Assembly (NCBI GenBank): GCA_023391175.1
Contig: JAEWBL010000667.1
Coordinates: forward strand, 1-5,058
Reading direction: 5' to 3'
Length of the DNA stretch: 5,058 bases
Origin: Pseudomonadota bacterium
GTDB lineage: Bacteria > Pseudomonadota > Alphaproteobacteria > Rhizobiales > Xanthobacteraceae
Below the pieces are notes generated by a model, which had not been told where the DNA came from, ran no database searches, and was given only the letters and a program-made list of their open reading frames with translations. Below are positions 1-5,058 of the stretch, piece by piece. Position 1 is the first letter of the stretch; the number at the start of each line of letters is the position of its first letter. Made by a program: the position numbers and the translations under genes.

Positions 1-1282
1 CGCTGCGCGCCACTTGCTCACCCACCTCGAACACCCGCTTGTAGCGCTCTATTTCGCTGGCGGGGCCCATGGCCTTGGGGGGGTTGTCGGAGAGCTTCAC
101 GGCCGGGTGGCCGTTGGCGGCGATCACCTTGCAGACGATGGAGATGGGATCGAGCGCGCCGTGGGGCGCCAAGCCCCGGAAATCGTTGGTGAGCAGCGTG
201 CCCCAGCCGAAACCGAGGCGGATGCGGCCGGTGAAGGTGTGGTGGATGCGCGCCACCTCCTCCGCGTCGAGGGCGTCGGAGAAGATGGCGAGCTTCTCCC
301 GCGGGTCCTGCCCGTGGGACTTCCACCAGGCGATGGCCTCCTCGCCGCCGGCGATGGGGTCCTTGCTGTCGATGCGGATGCCGGTCCAGTGCGTCACCCA
401 GTCCGGCGCGCGTTCCAGAAAGCCGGTGGTGCCGTAGGTGTCCGGCAGGATGACGCGCAAATTGCCGTCATAGTCGTCCTGCCAGTCGGCGAGCACCTGG
501 TAGGGCGCCCAGCGCAGTTCGTCCTCGTTGCGGGCGAGGGCCGCATAGACCATGGGCAGTTCGTGGGCGTTGGTGCCGGTGGCCTCCACCTCGTGGCGCA
601 GGGCGATGAGGCAGTTGGAGGTGCCGAGGAAGCCGTCGCCCAGCCCCTCCATGAGCGCCTGCACGCACCAGTCCTGCCACAGATAGCCGTGGCGGCGGCG
701 GGTGCCGAAATCGGCGATGTTGATGCGGCCGAGGGATTTGAGGAACTGCACCTTCTCCCACACCCGCGCCATGGCCCGGGCATAGAGGATCTGCAATTCG
801 AACTTGCCCATGCCCTTCAGCACCGCGCGCGAGCGCAATTCGTTGATGATGGAGAGGGCTGGGATCTCCCACATGGTGGTTTCCACCCACGGCCCCTCGA
901 AGGTCAGCTCATACTGACCGTCCACCTTCTCCAGATGATAGGCGGGAAAGCGGAAGCCCTCGAGCCAGGCTACATAGTCCGGCGAGAACATCTGCCGCTT
1001 GCCGTAGAACATGTTGCCGCGCAGCCAGGTGCTCTCGCCCCGGGTGAGGGAGAGCGAGCGCACATGGTCGAGCTGCTCGCGCAGGGCGCCGATGTCGATG
1101 ATGTCGGCGAGCCGCACCGAAGTGGAGCGGTTGTGGATGCCGAAGGTGACGCGGGTCGACCGGTGCCGGTTGAAGATCGTCTGCCCCATCAGGAGCTTGT
1201 AGAAGTCCGTGTCGAGCACGGACCGCACGATGGGGTCGATCTTCCAGGTGTGGTTGTAGACGCGCGTGGCAATGTCGGTCAT
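1..1282 (-). CDS. pncB: Nicotinate phosphoribosyltransferase, C-terminal end cut by window edge
   Basis: This cytoplasmic NAD-salvage enzyme joins nicotinate to PRPP, with ATP hydrolysis, to give nicotinate mononucleotide. The minus-strand frame is open for 427 codons from an ATG at 1282 to the left edge, with no stop in view. Alphaproteobacterial PncB proteins are about 430-435 residues, so only a few residues and the stop should be missing. The N-terminus contains YNHTW and then [10 protein letters not shown], the typical family opening that contacts substrate. Residues 192-200 read FGTRRRHGY, a core family motif. GTNAHELPM includes His240, which aligns with the histidine phosphorylated during catalysis in Salmonella PncB. 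The C-terminal part has [11 protein letters not shown] and a CKV..ANG stretch, as in the family. I chose this start because [13 protein letters not shown] matches the usual N-terminus; the ribosome site ahead of it is weak. The gene is divergent from the DUF1801 gene. Identity is very secure from motif recall, though no search was run. Confidence 0.96.
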   Translation of the reverse strand, partial: MTDIATRVYNHTWKIDPIVRSVLDTDFYKLLMGQTIFNRHRSTRVTFGIHNRSTSVRLADIIDIGALREQLDHVRSLSLTRGESTWLRGNMFYGKRQMFSPDYVAWLEGFRFPAYHLEKVDGQYELTFEGPWVETTMWEIPALSIINELRSRAVLKGMGKFELQILYARAMARVWEKVQFLKSLGRINIADFGTRRRHGYLWQDWCVQALMEGLGDGFLGTSNCLIALRHEVEATGTNAHELPMVYAALARNEDELRWAPYQVLADWQDDYDGNLRVILPDTYGTTGFLERAPDWVTHWTGIRIDSKDPIAGGEEAIAWWKSHGQDPREKLAIFSDALDAEEVARIHHTFTGRIRLGFGWGTLLTNDFRGLAPHGALDPISIVCKVIAANGHPAVKLSDNPPKAMGPASEIERYKRVFEVGEQVARS

Positions 1283-1307
1283 GGGTGACCCCAGGGGCGG
1301 GACTGCA

Positions 1308-1316
1308 CCTATACCA
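1308..1316 (-). promoter_or_regulatory. Possible extended -10 promoter element for pncB
   Basis: On the minus strand this reads TGGTATAGG, a TGN extension followed by a hexamer matching TATAAT at four of six positions. Transcription would begin near 1301 and leave a short leader of about 18 nt before the pncB ATG at 1282. The -35 position has only a poor match (CTCCCA at 17-bp spacing). The placement is sensible, but a short match like this can occur by chance. Confidence 0.25.
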
Positions 1317-1389
1317 TCGTCGGACAGGAATGGGAGGCTCCCCCCGCGCGCGACACCGCGAATGGGGCAGGCCGAACCAGGGAGGCCGC

Positions 1390-1848
1390 ATGACGCAAGG
1401 GAAGAAGAACAAAACGAACAGGCCGGATCGTGCGGAGGAGCGCGGCGTGGTTCTGCTCTCGGGCGGCAATCCCCAGATTGCCAAGGGCGAAGGCGACGCC
1501 CCCGTGCAGGCCTACATCGCGGCGATGCCGGGATGGAAGCGCGACCTCGGCGCGCGCCTTGATGCGCTGATCGTGGAGACGGTGCCGGACGTGCGAAAGG
1601 CGGTGAAGTGGAACTCGCCCTTCTACGGCATCGAGGGGAAGGGCTGGTTCCTGTCGTTTCACGTGCTGACGCGCTACGTGAAGGTGACCTTCTTCGATGG
1701 CCTTGCGCTCGATCCCGTCCCGCCCGGCGGCACCGAAAAGAGCAAGGACGCGCGCTGGCTGGACATCTACGAAACCGACACTCTGGATGAAGCCCGATTG
1801 GCAGCCTGGGTGAAGCAGGCCGCCGCGTTACCCGGCTGGACGCCCTAG
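1390..1848 (+). CDS. DUF1801-domain protein (YdhG-like fold family)
   Basis: This encodes 152 residues of a soluble protein with no signal peptide or membrane segment. I recognise it as a DUF1801-family protein. A lysine-rich N-terminus (residues 1-20) is followed by a conserved-looking stretch with [12 protein letters not shown]. Next come a helix with [12 protein letters not shown], a region with [16 protein letters not shown], and a strand-rich segment with [18 protein letters not shown]. The protein ends in [18 protein letters not shown]. The V(R)[11 protein letters not shown] block followed by a hydrophobic strand is the hallmark of the family. The biochemical function of DUF1801 proteins is unknown to me, so none is assigned. 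The ATG at 1390 is chosen because a strong AGGGAGG lies at 1379-1385, four bases upstream; the frame is open further upstream without a comparable site. The gene is divergent from pncB and convergent with the small secreted protein gene, so it is probably transcribed alone. Confidence 0.9.
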   Translation: MTQGKKNKTNRPDRAEERGVVLLSGGNPQIAKGEGDAPVQAYIAAMPGWKRDLGARLDALIVETVPDVRKAVKWNSPFYGIEGKGWFLSFHVLTRYVKVTFFDGLALDPVPPGGTEKSKDARWLDIYETDTLDEARLAAWVKQAAALPGWTP

Positions 1849-1855
1849 GCATCGC

Positions 1856-1872
1856 CTCGCGGTTGCCACGAG
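1856..1872. terminator. Weak hairpin between convergent genes
   Basis: Between two converging genes (stop codons ending at 1848 and 1897) the sequence CTCG-c-GG / TTG / CC-a-CGAG forms an imperfect stem of six pairs with one mismatch. There is no T-run on either strand, so it is not a classical intrinsic terminator. It is the only candidate structure in the 48-bp gap. Termination here could instead be Rho-dependent. Confidence 0.2.
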
Positions 1873-1896
1873 CAGCCTCTCGGCGACAGAGCCCCC

Positions 1897-2184
1897 TCAG
1901 CGGCAGCCCTTCCGCGCCTCCCAGCCCTGCACTTCGTTCACATAGCGCTGCTGGTCCGGCGTTAGCTTGCCGAACGGCGCGTAGCAGCGGGCGCCGAAGG
2001 TGGCGATGGCGTCCTTGGTCTTGAAGCAATAGCCCTGCTCGGCATAGACCGCGTTGCGCTGGTACCACAGCGCCTTGCAGGACAGTTCGCTCAGCGCCTG
2101 CGCGCTGGCGCCTGAGACGAAAACCGTTGCCGCAACGGCACCGAGGACAAGCGCCGCCCGCCCCCTCCCCTTCCCGTTTGCCAT
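1897..2184 (-). CDS. Small secreted protein with YARHG-like domain
   Basis: This encodes a 95-residue protein predicted to be exported. Residues 1-9 are basic (KGRGR), residues 10-24 are hydrophobic ([15 protein letters not shown]), and a signal peptidase I site fits after ASA near residue 28. The mature part contains [22 protein letters not shown] and continues to a C-terminal KGCR. The pattern of a W-x-x-RN core, then GYCF, then a Tyr/Phe-rich stretch resembles the YARHG domain, a short extracytoplasmic domain without a defined catalytic role. Cysteines at 36, 53, 67 and 94 could form two disulfides in the periplasm. I place the start at the ATG at 2184 because GGGGAGG lies five bases upstream. 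A GTG at 2205 in the same frame would add seven residues but has only a weak ribosome site. The gene is divergent from gcl and shares its upstream region. The domain call is from pattern memory and less certain than the existence of the gene. Confidence 0.8.
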   Translation of the reverse strand: MANGKGRGRAALVLGAVAATVFVSGASAQALSELSCKALWYQRNAVYAEQGYCFKTKDAIATFGARCYAPFGKLTPDQQRYVNEVQGWEARKGCR

Positions 2185-2189
2185 CCCAG

Positions 2190-2196
2190 CCTCCCC
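2190..2196 (-). promoter_or_regulatory. Ribosome binding site deciding the small secreted protein's start
   Basis: The minus strand reads GGGGAGG, followed by a five-base spacer (CTGGG) and the ATG at 2184. This favours 2184 over the in-frame GTG at 2205, which would place this purine run inside the coding region. Confidence 0.6.
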
Positions 2197-2248
2197 ATTT
2201 GCCACACCCTGTCACCGCCCGAGGCGGGCAGCCGGTGCGCCCCGCAGC

Positions 2249-2276
2249 ATTATTGCTCAGATGGCACGAATGTCAT
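2249..2276 (-). promoter_or_regulatory. Candidate sigma70-type promoter for the small secreted protein gene
   Basis: On the minus strand, ATGACA (2276-2271) matches the -35 consensus TTGACA at five of six positions. AATAAT (2254-2249) matches the -10 consensus TATAAT at five of six, with a 16-bp spacer. Transcription would start near 2242, giving a leader of about 58 nt to the ATG at 2184. This is the best promoter-like pair I could find in the divergent region, in a locally AT-richer patch of GC-rich DNA. It has no experimental support. Confidence 0.42.
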
Positions 2277-2277
2277 T

Positions 2278-2305
2278 CCGTTTCTTCCCATAGAAGCGAA
2301 AACGG
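2278..2305. repeat. Inverted repeat 1 in the gcl upstream region
   Basis: CCGTTT (2278-2283) pairs with AAACGG (2300-2305), and inside it CTTC (2284-2287) pairs with GAAG (2293-2296) around a CCATA loop. A three-base bulge (CGA) lies on the right arm, giving ten pairs in total. It could be an operator dyad or an RNA hairpin in a gcl leader. It lies just beside the -35 of the candidate promoter on the opposite strand. Confidence 0.4.
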
Positions 2306-2311
2306 CGCGGG

Positions 2312-2324
2312 CGTATCCAATACG
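2312..2324. repeat. Inverted repeat 2 in the gcl upstream region
   Basis: CGTAT-CCA-ATACG is a perfect five-base inverted repeat around three bases, centred at 2318. A dyad this short can arise by chance. It is listed because three other dyads lie close by at similar spacing. Confidence 0.3.
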
Positions 2325-2341
2325 AAAGTCCAAAGCCGTAA

Positions 2342-2358
2342 CGATCCGACCCGGATCG
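2342..2358. repeat. Inverted repeat 3 in the gcl upstream region, candidate operator
   Basis: CGATCCG-ACC-CGGATCG is a perfect seven-base inverted repeat around three bases, centred at 2350. Its 17-bp span is the size of a typical site for a dimeric regulator. gcl operons are often controlled by IclR-type repressors, but I do not recognise this sequence as a known IclR or AllR site. As RNA it would form a stable short hairpin 57 bases upstream of the gcl start. Confidence 0.4.
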
Positions 2359-2371
2359 CGGCCCGCCAGGA

Positions 2372-2395
2372 CGAAGCAACGAGCTTCGAAGCAAC
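2372..2395. repeat. Overlapping direct and inverted repeats just before the gcl ribosome site
   Basis: CGAAGCAAC occurs twice, at 2372-2380 and 2387-2395, a perfect nine-base direct repeat with a 15-base period. Between the copies GCTTCG (2383-2388) can pair with CGAAGC in the first copy (2372-2377, loop AACGA). It also forms the perfect ten-base palindrome GCTTCGAAGC (2383-2392) with the second. The element ends only five bases before the ribosome binding site at 2401. It could be a regulator site or a leader structure. Confidence 0.4.
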
Positions 2396-2400
2396 AATAC

Positions 2401-2409
2401 AAGGGAGGA
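2401..2409 (+). promoter_or_regulatory. Strong ribosome binding site of gcl
   Basis: AAGGGAGGA sits five bases before the ATG at 2415. It fixes that start although the same reading frame is open back to about 2127. Confidence 0.75.
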
Positions 2410-2414
2410 CTGCC

Positions 2415-4190
<1,776 letters not shown>

Positions 4191-4231
4191 GGCCGGCGCA
4201 CAAACACTCTTATCGATCTAAAAAAGCCTGG

Positions 4232-4254
4232 ATGCCCCGGCCGCGCCGGGGCAT
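4232..4254. repeat. Extragenic palindrome between gcl and hyi, REP-like
   Basis: ATGCCCCGGC (4232-4241) and GCCGGGGCAT (4245-4254) form a perfect ten-pair stem around CGC. The surroundings, AAAAAAGCCTGG before and GACAG after, resemble the dispersed intergenic palindromes common in alphaproteobacteria, which typically read GGATGCCCGG...CCGGGCATGAC. That resemblance is from memory. On the minus strand the stem is followed, after six bases, by T6 (4225-4220), but no gene on that strand would need a terminator here. On the plus strand there is no T-run, so transcription of hyi from gcl need not stop. Confidence 0.6.
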
Positions 4255-4282
4255 GACAGTGCGCCACAACGGCTCAGCCCGC

Positions 4283-4288
4283 GGAGAG
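4283..4288 (+). promoter_or_regulatory. Ribosome binding site of hyi
   Basis: GGAGAG lies four bases before the ATG at 4293, supporting that start. A consensus promoter is not evident in the 102-bp gap, although the 4202-4225 stretch is AT-rich for this genome. Confidence 0.55.
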
Positions 4289-4292
4289 ACGC

Positions 4293-5058
4293 ATGCCCAA
4301 GTTCGCCGCCAATCTCACCATGCTGTGGAACGAGATCGATTTCCTCGACCGCTTCGAGAAGGCGGCCAATGCCGGCTTCACGGGCGTCGAATATCTCTTC
4401 CCCTACCCCTATGAGAAGGACGCGCTGGCCGAGAAGCTGGCGAAGTACAATCTCACCCAGGCGCTGCACAATCTGCCGGCCGGCGACTGGGCGGCGGGCG
4501 AGCGCGGCATCGCCTGCATCCCCGGCCGCGAGGGCGAGTTCCAGGACAGCGTCGGCAAGGGCATCGAGTATGCGAAGGCCCTGAACACCAAGGCCATCAA
4601 CTGCCTCGCCGGCCTCACCCCCAAGGACGTGCCGGCGGAGAAGGTCCACGAGACCCTCATCAAGAACCTGAAGTTCGCCGCGGCGGAGCTGAAGAAGGCG
4701 GGCATCCCGTTCGTCGTCGAGGCCATCAACACCCGCGACATTCCCGGCTTCCACCTCCACAACACCAAGCAGACGCTGGCGGTACTGGATGAGGTCGGCG
4801 CGGACGATATCTTCTTCCAGTACGACATCTACCACATGCAGATCATGGAGGGGGATCTCGTCCCCACGCTGCGCGCCAACATGGCCCGCATCAAGCACAT
4901 CCAGCTCGCGGACAATCCCGGCCGCGGCGAGCCGGGCACCGGCGAGATCAACTATCCCTTCCTTTTCAAGGCCATCGACGACACCGGCTACGACGGCTGG
5001 ATCGGCTGCGAATACAAGCCGAAGACCACCACCGACGAAGGCATCGGCTGGTTCGCCC
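4293..5058 (+). CDS. hyi: Hydroxypyruvate isomerase, C-terminal end cut by window edge
   Basis: This enzyme interconverts hydroxypyruvate and tartronate semialdehyde, the product of the upstream Gcl. It is a cytoplasmic TIM-barrel protein of the xylose-isomerase-like (AP endonuclease 2) superfamily. 255 codons are visible to the right edge with no stop; E. coli Hyi has 258 residues, so only a few are missing. It aligns with E. coli Hyi throughout: FAANLTMLWNE at the N-terminus, then LHNLPAGDWAAGERGIACIPGRE, then QYDIYHMQ and ADNPGRGEPGTGEINY, then GCEYKP near the end. The two catalytic glutamates are at Glu143 (VVEAIN) and Glu240 (GCEYKP), the same positions as in E. coli. Asp178 (QYDIYH) and His202 (KHIQLAD) are expected metal ligands. 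The start is supported by GGAGAG at 4283-4288 and by homology. It probably shares a transcript with gcl; glxR may follow outside the window. Confidence 0.96.
   Translation, partial: MPKFAANLTMLWNEIDFLDRFEKAANAGFTGVEYLFPYPYEKDALAEKLAKYNLTQALHNLPAGDWAAGERGIACIPGREGEFQDSVGKGIEYAKALNTKAINCLAGLTPKDVPAEKVHETLIKNLKFAAAELKKAGIPFVVEAINTRDIPGFHLHNTKQTLAVLDEVGADDIFFQYDIYHMQIMEGDLVPTLRANMARIKHIQLADNPGRGEPGTGEINYPFLFKAIDDTGYDGWIGCEYKPKTTTDEGIGWFA

Noticed and set aside
14..1288. A 424-codon open frame on the plus strand
   Set aside because: It is antisense to pncB, which has recognisable family motifs throughout. High GC content leaves long open frames opposite real genes, and the translated product matches no family I know.
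2215..2236. GC-rich inverted repeat CCGCC-CGA-GGCGG between the small gene and its promoter
   Set aside because: The arms are five bases of pure G/C in a very GC-rich stretch, with no T-run and no clear role. Chance is the simplest explanation.
2262..2277. Possible sigma54 promoter (TGGCACG at 2262) for gcl
   Set aside because: The -24 half matches well, but the -12 half reads TCATT instead of TTGCA/T and lacks the essential GC dinucleotide.
2127..2414. In-frame extension of gcl upstream by up to 96 codons
   Set aside because: The extra residues are low-complexity and unlike any Gcl. The start at 2415 has a strong ribosome site and matches the usual N-terminus.
4202..4225. AT-rich patch before hyi as a separate promoter
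   Set aside because: TATCGA at 4211 could serve as a -10, but the position 17 bp upstream has nothing like a -35. The gene spacing and pathway logic fit cotranscription with gcl.
4218..4898. A 226-codon open frame on the minus strand opposite hyi
   Set aside because: It is the complement shadow of hyi; no recognisable domain and no family resemblance.

Overview
This window looks like chromosomal DNA of a high-GC alphaproteobacterium, probably in the Hyphomicrobiales and possibly near the Xanthobacter/Azorhizobium group. That placement is inferred from base composition, strong G/C third-position bias and the flavour of the encoded proteins; no marker gene confirms it. I see no tRNA, rRNA, insertion sequence, phage gene or CRISPR array.

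Layout, left to right. (1) The minus strand from 1282 down to the left edge holds pncB, nicotinate phosphoribosyltransferase (NAD salvage), cut by the edge only a few residues before its expected C-terminus. (2) Divergent from it, across 107 bp, a plus-strand gene (1390-1848) encodes a 152-residue DUF1801-family protein. (3) Convergent with that one, a small minus-strand gene (1897-2184) encodes a secreted, cysteine-containing 95-residue protein resembling the YARHG domain. (4) A 230-bp divergent region follows. It has a plausible minus-strand promoter and an unusual series of four inverted repeats ahead of the next gene. (5) gcl (2415-4190, plus strand) encodes glyoxylate carboligase, complete at 591 residues. 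(6) After a 102-bp spacer with a GC hairpin over the gcl stop codon and a 10-bp perfect palindrome of the dispersed alphaproteobacterial type, hyi (from 4293, plus strand) encodes hydroxypyruvate isomerase. The right edge cuts it a few residues before its expected end.

gcl and hyi form one metabolic unit. Gcl condenses two glyoxylates to tartronate semialdehyde with loss of CO2, and Hyi interconverts hydroxypyruvate and tartronate semialdehyde. Tartronate semialdehyde reductase (glxR) and a glycerate kinase usually complete this glycerate pathway and may lie just to the right, but they are not visible here. The pathway could serve growth on glycolate, glyoxylate or allantoin, or recycling of 2-phosphoglycolate. 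The window does not say which.

The coding content is ordinary. The parts most worth a second look are non-coding: the array of dyads in the gcl leader, and the two structured elements between gcl and hyi.
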